DNA of 34,110 bases, taken from the NCBI GenBank assembly GCA_937926515.1, contig CALAZZ010000237.1, forward strand, positions 1 to 34,110. The letters are read 5' to 3'. Positions within the stretch are counted from its first letter, which is position 1. The number at the start of each line of letters is the position of its first letter. The DNA comes from an uncultured Bacteroidales bacterium (GTDB taxonomy: Bacteria > Bacteroidota > Bacteroidia > Bacteroidales > F082). The notes beneath the pieces were generated by a model that was not told the origin of the DNA, did not search any database, and was given only the letters and a program-made list of their open reading frames with translations. The position numbers and the translations under genes are program-made. Shown here in pieces: positions 24,912 to 34,071 of this stretch.

Positions 24912-26327
24912 ATGCGTGACGATTTACATTGGAATGAAGATTACCCCATTGGGAACCTGACCAGCAGGTTCGAGAACATGCTGAAAGGGACCGAAGGAGA
25001 ATATTTTGATTCGGAGGAATTTGAAGCATTGATTGACTACTATCAGCAAAGTTTCAATACCGAAAAAGCCAGATTGGCACTCGAGCTGGCCATGCAACAG
25101 CATCCTTTCAATGCCAACCTTAAAATTAAGCAGGCCCGGCAGCTTGCCTCCGAAAGCAATTATTTGATGGCTCTCGACATCCTGAACGAACTTGAGATAT
25201 ACGAGCCTAACGATCCTGAGATATTAATGACAAGGGCAAATATCTTCAGTATGATGATGGAATTCAAGAAAGCCATATCTGAACTCAAGAAAACTATTGA
25301 ATTGGTTGATGCTGATGAACTTGAGGAAATTTACTCATCAATCGCGTTTGAATATGAAAATCTTGGACAATACAAGCAGGCTTTGGAATTTCTGAAAAAA
25401 GCCCTTACGATCAATCCATCATCTGATGCTTTATTGTATGAAATTGGGATGTGCTATGAAGTGGACAAAAAACTAGATAAATCGATCACTTTTTTCAACC
25501 AATATCTGAATGACCATCCACACAGTATTGCAGCATGGTTCAACCTTGGTTTATCTTATCATCACAGTGAACAATACGAAAAAGCGATCGATGCTTTTGA
25601 ATATGTACTCGCTATTGACCACCGGAACTTATCAGCATATCTCAGCATGGCGCAATCATATTCCAACCTGGAAAATTATTCTAAAGCCATTGAAATATAC
25701 AGGGAATCCTTTGCGCTGGGCAAGCCAGAAGCACTTACCTATTATAGTATTGGGGAGTGTTATGAAAAAATGCAGGATTTCAGACCCGCCTTGATCAATT
25801 ACCGCAAAGCACTTGAGTTGGACGAGGAGCTTCCCGAACCTTGGGCCGGAATAGGCGTAATTTTTGATGAGGAGGGTAACACAAAAACAGGTATAAGATA
25901 TCTTATGAAAGCGTGTGAACTGGATCCCTTAAATACTGAGTTCCTGCTTATTCTGGCTGATATGTACATTAAACAAAAAGACTATGATAAAGCCTCAGGG
26001 TGTTTTCTCAAAATTGAAGAAATTGACCCTAACGATCCAGACCTGTGGATTGAACATGCCAATTTATATGTAATAAAAGAGGATTATGAAACAGCTGTAA
26101 ACTTACTGAAGACAGGCCTCACCAACCAGCCTGAGAACAGTACCATTTTATATCGATTGGTGGCTAGTTTAATGTTAAATAAAAATCCGGTACAAGCATG
26201 TTACTATCTTGAAAATGCACTTGAAACTGATTTTGAAGGTCATCAGGAATTGCTTGAGTACTACCCTGAAATCATAAATAATCAGCGAGTAGTTGACTTA
26301 ATACGTGCTTATACGCTCTCTCGCTAA
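24912..26327 (+). CDS. Cytoplasmic tetratricopeptide-repeat protein
   Basis: A 471-residue protein built almost wholly of TPR units, about 11 by eye, from residue 40 to the C-terminus. Typical consensus pieces are YKQALEFLKKALTINPSS, AAWFNLGLSYHHSEQYEKAI, and PALINYRKALELDEELPEPW. It is acidic and has no signal peptide or membrane segment, so it should be a soluble scaffold. TPR proteins bind other proteins or peptides; the partner is unknown. The gene starts the plus-strand run that continues with the DUF368 gene 93 bases downstream. Confidence 0.9.
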   Translation: MRDDLHWNEDYPIGNLTSRFENMLKGTEGEYFDSEEFEALIDYYQQSFNTEKARLALELAMQQHPFNANLKIKQARQLASESNYLMALDILNELEIYEPNDPEILMTRANIFSMMMEFKKAISELKKTIELVDADELEEIYSSIAFEYENLGQYKQALEFLKKALTINPSSDALLYEIGMCYEVDKKLDKSITFFNQYLNDHPHSIAAWFNLGLSYHHSEQYEKAIDAFEYVLAIDHRNLSAYLSMAQSYSNLENYSKAIEIYRESFALGKPEALTYYSIGECYEKMQDFRPALINYRKALELDEELPEPWAGIGVIFDEEGNTKTGIRYLMKACELDPLNTEFLLILADMYIKQKDYDKASGCFLKIEEIDPNDPDLWIEHANLYVIKEDYETAVNLLKTGLTNQPENSTILYRLVASLMLNKNPVQACYYLENALETDFEGHQELLEYYPEIINNQRVVDLIRAYTLSR

Positions 26328-26420
26328 TGACCGAAAGACAATTTCCTAATCCCTTTAGCTTGTTTTGTTTGATAATAAATTGATACCAACCCAAATGCAA
26401 GGAATATCATAACCGCTTGC

Positions 26421-27398
26421 ATGTACAGAATCAGGAACAACAATTTCAATTTCAACTACACAATGCATAACATGATCCTCTACGTACTAAAAGGCATGGC
26501 CATGGGAGCCGCAAATGTTATTCCCGGTGTTTCTGGAGGCACCATTGCACTAATCACAGGTATTTTTGAGCGATTGATTCACGCCATAAAATCATTTAAT
26601 ATAAAAGCCATAAAGATATTATTTAAAGGTAAAGTACGTGAGTTTGTACATCATACTGATCTTTTGTTTCTTACTTCGGTAGGGGCCGGTATCATTATAG
26701 CCATCGTAAGCCTGGCACGTCTTTTCGATCATTTATTTACAAACTATCCTATCTATATTTGGTCTTATTTTTTTGGTTTGGTGCTCGCTTCTGTTTATTT
26801 CATAGGTATTACAATAAAAAAACTTACATCTTCAGCAATCCTTAGTTTCATTGTAGGCACCACAATTGCATTTGTAATAACATCTCTAAGCCCGGCAAGC
26901 CCCAATAGCAGTTTTTTTTACCTGATGCTGAGTGGTGTGGCTGCTGTTTGCAGCATGATTCTGCCGGGATTGTCAGGCTCATTTATTCTAATATTGATGG
27001 GAAATTACCAGCTCGTTGCCATTGATGCGATCAATGCCCATGACCTAAGCATATTATTTCCGGTACTCTTAGGTGGAGGACTTGGACTGCTTGCTTTCTC
27101 ACATTTTCTGTCGTGGCTCTTAAACCATTTTAAAGATCAAACCATTGCATTGCTTACTGGCTTTATTCTTGGCTCCCTATCCATACTTTGGCCATGGAAG
27201 AGAACCATTTGGCTTACTGATGAGGCTGGTATGCAGATATTAAAGAACCAATTGCCCGTTGTTGAACGCTACCAACCCATCCTGCCCGAAGTTTTTGATA
27301 ACATGTTTATATTTGCATGCTTGTTTATGCTGGCCGGCATCCTTAGCCTATGGTTCATCGAATATGCAGCATCAATCAAAAAACACCAACACAAATAG
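26421..27398 (+). CDS. DUF368 membrane protein (PopT-type undecaprenyl-phosphate translocase)
   Basis: A 325-residue polytopic membrane protein with about eight helices. The family signature is GMAMGAANVIPGVSGGTIALITG near the start, matched by a second, inverted-repeat-like element, SMILPGLSGSFILILMGNY. DUF368 proteins of the PopT type recycle undecaprenyl phosphate, the lipid carrier for cell-wall and surface glycans, to the inner face of the membrane. The start could be 26421 or the ATG at 26463, which would give a shorter N-terminus nearer the conserved motif. It is followed by aroE after 14 bases. Confidence 0.88.
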   Translation: MYRIRNNNFNFNYTMHNMILYVLKGMAMGAANVIPGVSGGTIALITGIFERLIHAIKSFNIKAIKILFKGKVREFVHHTDLLFLTSVGAGIIIAIVSLARLFDHLFTNYPIYIWSYFFGLVLASVYFIGITIKKLTSSAILSFIVGTTIAFVITSLSPASPNSSFFYLMLSGVAAVCSMILPGLSGSFILILMGNYQLVAIDAINAHDLSILFPVLLGGGLGLLAFSHFLSWLLNHFKDQTIALLTGFILGSLSILWPWKRTIWLTDEAGMQILKNQLPVVERYQPILPEVFDNMFIFACLFMLAGILSLWFIEYAASIKKHQHK

Positions 27399-27412
27399 TT
27401 AATTGACTTGAT

Positions 27413-28162
27413 ATGAAGTTTTATGGGCTAATAGGAAAACCCTTAAGTCATTCTCATTCAAAGAAATATTTTACGGAAAAATTTGCCAGGGAAAATTTTC
27501 CGGCCGCATATATGCTATTCCCGTTGGATAGAATTGAACAACTGCCTGATCTGATAAGAAAACATCACAACCTGATAGGACTTAATGTGACCATACCTTT
27601 TAAAACTGCGGTAATCCCCTATCTGGATAAAATCGATCATGAAGCTGAGACTGTTGGTGCTGTAAATACAATCTGCATCAGATACCAAAAGGGCAAAGCT
27701 GAATTAATTGGTTATAATACTGACATCATAGGTTTTGCAAGCACAATAGAGCCACTTCTTGATTATAAAACCTCGTATAAAGCCCTCATCTTGGGTACCG
27801 GTGGTGCTTCAAAAGCAGTACAATACATCTTACAGAAGTTCGATATTCCTTATAGGATTGTTAGCCGCAAGCCAGAGGATTCGACTTACTTCGACTACAA
27901 ATCCCTGACTGAAGATATAATTAAAGAACATCAAATGCTTATCAATGCAACACCGGTTGGGATGTTTCCAAATGCGGGCGTGGCACCACAAATACCTTAT
28001 GGTGGGTTATCAGCAGATCACATACTGGTCGATCTGATCTATAATCCTTCGGAGACCCTTTTTCTGGCACATGGCCGAAACGCAGGTTCGACTGTTGTGA
28101 ACGGTATGCAGATGTTCGTTCATCAAGCAGAAGAATCATGGAACCTTTGGAATCAAATGTAA
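27413..28162 (+). CDS. aroE: Shikimate dehydrogenase AroE
   Basis: A 249-residue NADP-dependent enzyme that reduces 3-dehydroshikimate to shikimate on the way to chorismate and aromatic amino acids. The substrate side shows GKPLSHSHS at 8-16 and the catalytic lysine K64 in NVTIPFK. The partner aspartate is D104 in YNTD. The nucleotide loop is GTGGASKA at 128-135, and the conserved NATPVGM follows. The protein is at the short end of the family but complete. It lies 14 bases after the DUF368 gene and abuts or overlaps the transporter gene. Confidence 0.95.
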   Translation: MKFYGLIGKPLSHSHSKKYFTEKFARENFPAAYMLFPLDRIEQLPDLIRKHHNLIGLNVTIPFKTAVIPYLDKIDHEAETVGAVNTICIRYQKGKAELIGYNTDIIGFASTIEPLLDYKTSYKALILGTGGASKAVQYILQKFDIPYRIVSRKPEDSTYFDYKSLTEDIIKEHQMLINATPVGMFPNAGVAPQIPYGGLSADHILVDLIYNPSETLFLAHGRNAGSTVVNGMQMFVHQAEESWNLWNQM

Positions 28163-28170
28163 ATACAAAA

Positions 28171-29421
28171 ATGACATTCAAGCGATTCTATACCCTTCTA
28201 GGCCCAGGCTTGCTTTACGGGGCCGCAGCTATTGGAGTTTCACATCTGGTACAATCAACACGCGCCGGAGCAGATTTTGGATTTGAACTCATGTGGATCC
28301 TGTTAGCAGCCAATATATTGAAGTATCCTTTTTTTGAGTTTGGCGGAAGGTACGTCATGGCAACCGGCGATAATCTCATAAAAGGATATTATGATACCGG
28401 CAAATGGGCCATTCTGCTGCTAGTGATATTTACTTTGATCACTATGTTTCCTATCCAGGCTGCACTTACCATAGTAACAGCCGGATTGGCAAGCAATCTT
28501 TTTAACAGTGTATTGTCTCCGCTATCAATGAGTGCAGTCATTATGACACTAACTTTACTCATTCTCATTATTGGCCGGTTCAAAGCACTTGATCTGATCA
28601 TTAAAGTCGTAATTGTTTTACTAAGTTTAACCACCATAGCTGCTGTCATCCTGGCTGTAATCAGCGGAACCTCAGGTGAAACAGGATTTATGGGTAGTTT
28701 TGATATCACCAACAAAACCCATCTCTATTTCCTGATTGCATTTATCGGTTGGATGCCAGCGCCAATTGACCTGGCCGTATGGAGTTCATTATGGAACCAG
28801 GCAAAAAACAAACATATGAAAATAAAGCCAACTCTGAATGAAGTTTTGTTTGAATTCAGAATTGGTTTTTTTGGTACGATGCTGGTTGCTGCTTGTTTTC
28901 TTACACTTGGTGCACTCGTCATGCACGGATCAGGTGAATCACTTTCACCCAGTGGAAGTATTTTTGCAGATCAGTTAATAAGGATGTACACCAGTAATAT
29001 TGGTTCGTGGGCATATCCCATCATCGCCATTGCTGCTTTAACCACTATGCTTAGTACGACTTTCACAGTCACGGATGCTTATCCTCGTGTGCTACGTACC
29101 ATAACACAACTTTTAATTCCCTACGCCAAAAGTAAAGGTGATCGTCTACCTTATATCATTTGGATTCTGATCCTTTCATTAGGTGGCTTGTACCTCATCT
29201 ATCTGGCAGGACACAGCATGCGATTCATGGTGGATTTGGCCACATCTTTGTCATTTATTACAGCTCCTGTGCTTGCATATATCAACTTTCGTATCATCAC
29301 TTCTAAAAAGGTTCCGGTGCAATTCCAACCCGGCACTTTCATGCGTATGTGGTCATGGACGGGAATTATTTTCCTAAGTATCTTCACGCTTGTTTATCTT
29401 TATTGGCTGATCATCGCATAA
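28171..29421 (+). CDS. Divergent Nramp-family transporter without the DPGN motif
   Basis: A 416-residue protein with about 11 membrane helices and the overall Nramp (SLC11) layout. It opens with LLGPGLLYGAAA like MntH. Where MntH has the metal-binding DPGN in helix 1, this protein has GVSH (22-25, in AIGVSHLVQSTRAGADFG). In helix 6 it has GWMPAPID (193-200), keeping Met-Pro but not the following histidine. The fold is thus Nramp but the metal site is changed; substrate may not be Mn2+/Fe2+. I use the ATG at 28171, 8 bases after the aroE stop. An upstream ATG at 28138 would overlap aroE by 25 bases. It ends against the ilvE terminator. Confidence 0.85.
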   Translation: MTFKRFYTLLGPGLLYGAAAIGVSHLVQSTRAGADFGFELMWILLAANILKYPFFEFGGRYVMATGDNLIKGYYDTGKWAILLLVIFTLITMFPIQAALTIVTAGLASNLFNSVLSPLSMSAVIMTLTLLILIIGRFKALDLIIKVVIVLLSLTTIAAVILAVISGTSGETGFMGSFDITNKTHLYFLIAFIGWMPAPIDLAVWSSLWNQAKNKHMKIKPTLNEVLFEFRIGFFGTMLVAACFLTLGALVMHGSGESLSPSGSIFADQLIRMYTSNIGSWAYPIIAIAALTTMLSTTFTVTDAYPRVLRTITQLLIPYAKSKGDRLPYIIWILILSLGGLYLIYLAGHSMRFMVDLATSLSFITAPVLAYINFRIITSKKVPVQFQPGTFMRMWSWTGIIFLSIFTLVYLYWLIIA

Positions 29422-29446
29422 AAAAAGCTCCCCTAAAAGGAAGCTT
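29421..29446 (-). terminator. Intrinsic terminator of ilvE
   Basis: On the minus strand AAGCTTCC, a short loop and GGGAGCTT form a stem with one mismatch, followed by six T. It sits in the 50-base convergent gap after ilvE and touches the stop codon of the transporter gene. Confidence 0.7.
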
Positions 29447-29471
29447 CGTTAATCATGCTACGATATATGCA

Positions 29472-30491
29472 TTAAATACCTTCGAGTACCGTAGTCCAGC
29501 CAAACTTATCATCAATCTCGCCTTCCTGTATACCCCGAAGTGTTTGATACAGTTTTTTTGAGTATTGACCGGCTTCCTTGCCATAGTCATAAACTTTCTT
29601 TGTTTCACGATCCACAATCTTCCCAATAGGAGAAATAATGGCTGCTGTACCACATGCACCTACTTCATCAAATGTTTCTAGTTCTTCAACTGGCACAGGC
29701 CTTCTTTCAACCACCAAACCAAGGTCCTTTGCAATCTCTTCCAAACTTTTATTTGTTATAGATGGAAGAATGGTACAAGACTGTGGTGTAATATATTTGC
29801 CATCTTTAATGCCAAAAAAGTTTGCCGGGCCGGCTTCGTCAATATATTTCTTTTCCTTTGCGTCAAGAAACAACACTGAACCATACCCATCCTTGTGTGC
29901 CCTGGCGGCAGGTCTAAGACTGGCAGCATAGTTACCACCTACTTTTATATGACCTGTTCCCTGTGGAGCAGCCCTATCGTAATCATGAACCAGCTCAATG
30001 GCGATAGGGTTAAATCCTTCTTTAAAATAAGGTCCGACAGGTGTAACAAATACCAAAAACATATATTCAGCAGCTGGCTTCACACCCACCTGAGGTCCGG
30101 ATCCAAACAGCAGCGGCCTGATATACAAGGAAGATCCGGTACCATAAGGGGGAATAAATTTGGCATTGAGCCTAACGGCCTTATCAATGGCATTGAAAAA
30201 CAGTTCCTCCGGTACTTTCTCCATCATGATGCCGGAAGCCGACATGCGCATACGTTTTGCATTGTCGCGCCACCTAAACAAGCGAACTTTACCATCTTTG
30301 CCACGATAAGCCTTCATCCCTTCAAATGCTTCCTGACCATAATGAAGCGCTGTTGCTGCCATATGAATACTAATGTATTCAGATGAACTTACCTCCAATT
30401 CACCCCATTCACCATTCTTAAAAACGGACCGAATGTTGTATTCGGTTGGATAATAGCCAAATGGCAAACTTTTCCAATCAATGTTTTCCAT
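29472..30491 (-). CDS. ilvE: Branched-chain amino acid aminotransferase IlvE
   Basis: A 339-residue fold-type IV PLP enzyme (BCAT II type, close to eukaryotic forms) that transaminates Leu, Ile and Val with 2-oxoglutarate. The PLP lysine is K183 in GTGHIKVGGNYAASL. The conserved glutamate is E219 in IDEAGPANFFGI. The N-terminal GQEAFEGMKAYR and the ACGTAAIISPIG loop for the PLP phosphate are also present. Length is typical. The gene is monocistronic by context: 124 bases separate it from rnz, and its own terminator follows. Confidence 0.95.
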   Translation of the reverse strand: MENIDWKSLPFGYYPTEYNIRSVFKNGEWGELEVSSSEYISIHMAATALHYGQEAFEGMKAYRGKDGKVRLFRWRDNAKRMRMSASGIMMEKVPEELFFNAIDKAVRLNAKFIPPYGTGSSLYIRPLLFGSGPQVGVKPAAEYMFLVFVTPVGPYFKEGFNPIAIELVHDYDRAAPQGTGHIKVGGNYAASLRPAARAHKDGYGSVLFLDAKEKKYIDEAGPANFFGIKDGKYITPQSCTILPSITNKSLEEIAKDLGLVVERRPVPVEELETFDEVGACGTAAIISPIGKIVDRETKKVYDYGKEAGQYSKKLYQTLRGIQEGEIDDKFGWTTVLEGI

Positions 30492-30615
30492 AATTAATTC
30501 GTATTAAGTGTTCAGATAGAATCCTGCTAAGTTAAGAATTATCTGCATTGTGAAAGCAATAACAAGCTATTTTGGAATCAATCTAAAGACCGCTATTCGT
30601 CATGAAAAACATCTA

Positions 30616-31530
30616 CTATATGTGGATCTCCAAACCATCATCAGCTGCAATGGTATTTGGAAAAACCTTTTTTGCTTCGTCCTCCAGAGGTTTTGTGTCA
30701 CGATATCTGGACGAATAATGACCAAGAATTAATTTATCTGCCTTAGCCAAATGAGCTATCCTGGCGGCTTCAGCCGTGGTTGAGTGGTATGTCTGGTCTG
30801 CTTCTTCTGACATTTCTGCCACAAAAGTGCTTTCATGGTACAACAACGTAACCTTCTCAATAATGGGAACGATCGCTTCAGTATAAGCAGTATCAGTGCA
30901 AAAGGCATATGATCGTGGAGGATGGGGCGCTGAAGTAATGCGCTCGTTTGGGACAATACTTCCATCTGCCTGTACAAAGTCAGCGCCACTTTTTATCGCT
31001 TTACATTGCTCAATATCCGGATTGTATTCTGCAATAAAATCCTTATTGATACGCCTATCCGACGGCTTCTCCTTGAACAGAAAACCCCATGTAGGTATTC
31101 TGTGTTTTACTGGAAACGAATCAATTGTAAGTTTATCGTCCTCAAAAATAACATCTTGCCCATCAGGATTTAATGGCTCAAAAGACAGTGGATAATGGAG
31201 CTTTGTTTTTGCTGCATTGAGCTGCAATTGTATGATATCAAACAATTGCGCAGGGCCATAAATATGCAAAGGCTTTGTCCTACCCATAAGGTGAAGTGAA
31301 GTTATCAGTCCAATCAGGCCAAAATAATGGTCGCCATGCAAATGGCTTATCAAAATATGAGCTATTTGCATCGGGCTTTTCTTAAACCTTTTTAATTGTA
31401 ATTGAGTACCCTCTGCACAGTCGAGCAATATGCACAAGCTATCATACTGTAGTAATTGGCTAGTTGGGTTTCGGTGTAGGGTTGGCAAGGCAGAACCACT
31501 ACCAAGAATTGTTAGTTTAAATGTGACCAT
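30616..31530 (-). CDS. rnz: Ribonuclease Z
   Basis: A 304-residue metallo-beta-lactamase-fold nuclease that removes the 3' trailer of tRNA precursors. The zinc motif HLHGDH is at 63-68. Other ligands are H143 in VKHRIPTWG, D213 in CTDTAY, and H271 in the family-typical GHYSSRY. I place the start at the ATG at 31530, giving MVTFKLTILGSGSALPT. An in-frame ATG at 31569 would add 13 residues but lies upstream of the -7 box at 31536-31543. That box is only 5 bases from the chosen ATG, which suggests a leaderless mRNA. Confidence 0.95.
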   Translation of the reverse strand: MVTFKLTILGSGSALPTLHRNPTSQLLQYDSLCILLDCAEGTQLQLKRFKKSPMQIAHILISHLHGDHYFGLIGLITSLHLMGRTKPLHIYGPAQLFDIIQLQLNAAKTKLHYPLSFEPLNPDGQDVIFEDDKLTIDSFPVKHRIPTWGFLFKEKPSDRRINKDFIAEYNPDIEQCKAIKSGADFVQADGSIVPNERITSAPHPPRSYAFCTDTAYTEAIVPIIEKVTLLYHESTFVAEMSEEADQTYHSTTAEAARIAHLAKADKLILGHYSSRYRDTKPLEDEAKKVFPNTIAADDGLEIHI

Positions 31531-31535
31531 GATGT

Positions 31536-31543
31536 CAAATATA
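31536..31543 (-). promoter_or_regulatory. -7 box TATATTTG, placed for a leaderless rnz transcript
   Basis: A perfect TAnnTTTG match on the minus strand, followed by 5 bases (ACATC) and the rnz ATG. The spacing is the same as at 3166-3179. Confidence 0.6.
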
Positions 31544-31573
31544 ATTATTTTATCAGCCCCAGGCTGCAATCAA

Positions 31574-31604
31574 CAAAAAAAGCCATCCCGCATGGAGATG
31601 GCTT
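31574..31604 (-). terminator. Intrinsic terminator of rpsA
   Basis: On the minus strand AGCCATC with a CC/GG extension, a 4-base loop and GATGGCT form a strong hairpin followed by seven T. It lies 23 bases after the rpsA stop and just upstream of the rnz promoter. Confidence 0.85.
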
Positions 31605-31626
31605 CATAGGTCAATATCACAAGAGT

Positions 31627-33840
31627 TTACTTCTTCTTCTTTGCAGCTTTCTCTTCATCTTCCAGGTCTTTCTTCAAGCCGGCAAGAACATCCAGATCAC
31701 CCAGTGTTGTACGTTCCAGATTTTCTTTGATCTGTTTTACAACACGCTTGGTTGTTTTGGCCTCATTGCGTGCACCATCTTCTTCTGCTGCACGTGCCAT
31801 GAAATTCTTGTCTTCATGTATTCTCGAGTGCGACAAAATGATCTTCTTATTCTCCTTCGAAAATTCGATCACTTTAAAATCAATGGTTTCTTCAGGTTTC
31901 ACCTGACTTCCATCCTCTTTCTTAAGGTGGCGGTTTGGTGCAAAACCTTCGACTCCATAAGGTAAAGTGACGATCATACCTTTGTCAGATGCACTCATGA
32001 TCGTACCTTGATGAACTGAGCCTACAGTGAATATGCTTTCGAAAACATCCCATGGATTTTCTTCGAGCTGCTTGTGTCCAAGGCTCAAGCGACGATTTTC
32101 CTCATCTACATCAAGAACAACCACTTCGATCACCTCACCCACTTTGGTAAACTCAGCCGGATGTTTGATCTTTTTCGACCAGGACAGGTCAGATATATGA
32201 ATCAAGCCATCAACACCTTCTTCCATCTCAACAAAAATGCCGAAATTGGTAAAGTTCCTTACGGTGGCCGTATGCTTTGAATTTACCGGATAGCGATCCT
32301 TGATGTTTTCCCATGGATCAGGGATAAGCTGCTTCATTCCGAGCGACATTTTACGCTCTTCACGATCAAGTGTTAATATAACTGCTTCGATCTCATCACC
32401 TACCTTAAGGAAATCCTGAGCTGTGCGCAGATGTTGTGACCAGGACATTTCTGAAACGTGTATCAGGCCCTCAACACCGGGAGCGATCTCGATGAAGGCT
32501 CCATAATCTGCTATAACAACAACTTTTCCTTTCACCTTGTCGCCAACTTTCAGATTCTCATCCAAAGCATCCCATGGGTGCGGGGTAAGTTGTTTGAGAC
32601 CAAGAGCAATACGTTTTTTATTATCATCAAAATCAAGTATTACAACCTTGATCTTTTGATCAAGCTCAACGATTTCTTCAGGGTGGTTGATGCGTCCCCA
32701 CGACAGGTCAGTGATGTGTATAAGACCATCAACGCCACCTAAATCGATAAATACACCATATGATGTGATGTTCTTGACCGTACCTTCAAGTACCTGTCCT
32801 TTTTCAAGTTTGCTAATGATCTCGGCCTTTTGCTGCTCAAGCTCATCCTCAATTAGTGCTTTATGAGATACCACCACATTCTTAAATTCCTGGTTGATCT
32901 TCACTACCTTGAACTCCATGGTTTTATCTACATAAATATCATAATCCCTGATGGGTTTTACGTCTATCTGCGAACCGGGAAGAAAGGCTTCAATACCAAA
33001 TACATCAACAATAAGTCCTCCCTTGGTACGACTCTTAACATAGCCATTTATGATTTCATCTTTCTCAAAGGCTTCATTCACCCGGTCCCAAGAACGCAGG
33101 ATACGTGCTTTTTTATGAGACAGAATCAACTGACCACTTGGGCCTTCCTGATTCTCAACATAAACTTCAACTTTATCACCTGGTTTGAGGTTGGGGTTAT
33201 AACGAAACTCATTCACCGGAATAACACCATCTGATTTGAAGCCAATGTTAACAACTACCTCACGGTTGTTCTTTGAAACTACGTAACCATCAATCACTTC
33301 ATGATCACCAATAGAGCTGAGCGTCTTGTCATACATGCTCTCGAGCTTGCTACGCTCTGATTCGGAATAAACTTCACGCTTCTTCCCGACGGCATCCCAG
33401 TCAAAATCACCGGGAACAGGTTTTACCTTTTCTCTTTTCTCTACAGGTTTTTCTGTAGTAATTGATTCATCACCAACCGCAGCTTCCTCTTTTATTTCCT
33501 CAGTCGTTTCCGGTTCAGTTTTTTCGGCAACTACTGATTTTTCTTCCTTCTCTGCAATTACTTCTTCTGTCGGCTCTTCTTTACTTTTGTTTTTTGGTTC
33601 ATCTGTTGCTTCATCATCAGCTACTGATTGTGCAACTACTTCAGCTTCCTCTTCTGCAGTCTCTTCCGAAGCTGCAGTGGTCTCTTCAGCTGGTTCACTT
33701 ACTACCTCTTCAGTAATTTCCTCGGATTTTTTGTCAACTGGCTTAGCGGCAGCTTCACCTTGGATTTCATCAACTTTTTTCTCATCCTGAGATGATTCCG
33801 ACTGCGGTTCTTTGTTGATGTTTTGTTCTTTTTCTGTCAT
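31627..33840 (-). CDS. rpsA: 30S ribosomal protein S1 with long acidic N-terminal extension
   Basis: A 737-residue S1 protein, which binds mRNA on the 30S subunit. Six S1 domains are visible at about 178-245, 261-326, 346-417, 431-503, 516-590 and 605-674. Domains 3-5 carry the classic G-x-F-x-x-x...DGLIHISDLSW pattern. The first 145 residues are a low-complexity tail very rich in Glu, Val, Thr and Ala, ending before DFDWDAVGKK. The C-terminus ends in AAKKKK. E. coli S1 is about 557 residues, so the extension explains the extra length. The ATG at 33840 is the first start, and the acidic tail shows the same frame without breaks. A strong terminator follows. The leader of about 130 bases could allow self-regulation. 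Confidence 0.96.
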   Translation of the reverse strand: MTEKEQNINKEPQSESSQDEKKVDEIQGEAAAKPVDKKSEEITEEVVSEPAEETTAASEETAEEEAEVVAQSVADDEATDEPKNKSKEEPTEEVIAEKEEKSVVAEKTEPETTEEIKEEAAVGDESITTEKPVEKREKVKPVPGDFDWDAVGKKREVYSESERSKLESMYDKTLSSIGDHEVIDGYVVSKNNREVVVNIGFKSDGVIPVNEFRYNPNLKPGDKVEVYVENQEGPSGQLILSHKKARILRSWDRVNEAFEKDEIINGYVKSRTKGGLIVDVFGIEAFLPGSQIDVKPIRDYDIYVDKTMEFKVVKINQEFKNVVVSHKALIEDELEQQKAEIISKLEKGQVLEGTVKNITSYGVFIDLGGVDGLIHITDLSWGRINHPEEIVELDQKIKVVILDFDDNKKRIALGLKQLTPHPWDALDENLKVGDKVKGKVVVIADYGAFIEIAPGVEGLIHVSEMSWSQHLRTAQDFLKVGDEIEAVILTLDREERKMSLGMKQLIPDPWENIKDRYPVNSKHTATVRNFTNFGIFVEMEEGVDGLIHISDLSWSKKIKHPAEFTKVGEVIEVVVLDVDEENRRLSLGHKQLEENPWDVFESIFTVGSVHQGTIMSASDKGMIVTLPYGVEGFAPNRHLKKEDGSQVKPEETIDFKVIEFSKENKKIILSHSRIHEDKNFMARAAEEDGARNEAKTTKRVVKQIKENLERTTLGDLDVLAGLKKDLEDEEKAAKKKK

Positions 33841-33856
33841 TGAATAAAAATTTGTA

Positions 33857-33890
33857 CCTGTCCTACTGGTTCCGGATCACTTCGGTCAGG
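33857..33890 (-). repeat. Imperfect hairpin in the rpsA leader
   Basis: On the minus strand CCTGACC pairs with GGACAGG with one A-A mismatch around a 20-base loop, 16 bases before the rpsA ATG. It is a weak candidate for a translational control site. The 231-base gap 33841-34071 otherwise contains only the two promoter-like boxes. Confidence 0.25.
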
Positions 33891-33972
33891 GTGGTTTAAC
33901 ATGATCTATCTGGATTTAAGACACTGAAAACCTTTTGATTTCCAATTCCGGACGGTCTCAAAAACAAGGCGG

Positions 33973-33980
33973 CAAAATTA
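33973..33980 (-). promoter_or_regulatory. -7 box TAATTTTG for rpsA
   Basis: A perfect TAnnTTTG match on the minus strand, about 132 bases before the rpsA ATG. This predicts a leader of about 127 bases. Confidence 0.45.
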
Positions 33981-34026
33981 CAACTTTTCCTTCAAGTATA
34001 AAAGCTTTCAATCAAAATTTTGAGAT

Positions 34027-34034
34027 TATCTTTG
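34027..34034 (+). promoter_or_regulatory. -7 box TATCTTTG for ychF
   Basis: A perfect TAnnTTTG match 37 bases before the ychF ATG at 34072. Confidence 0.5.
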
Positions 34035-34071
34035 CAGCTCAATTGAAAACCAACTAATAATTTAATTCATC

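Noticed and set aside
29895..30386. 163-codon plus-strand open frame inside ilvE
   Set aside because: Antisense to conserved aminotransferase sequence including the PLP lysine region; no domain of its own.
33462..33790. Plus-strand open frames opposite the acidic tail of S1
   Set aside because: They are antisense images of Glu-rich codons and give only Leu/Ser-rich low-complexity sequence; the minus frame is a clear S1 protein.
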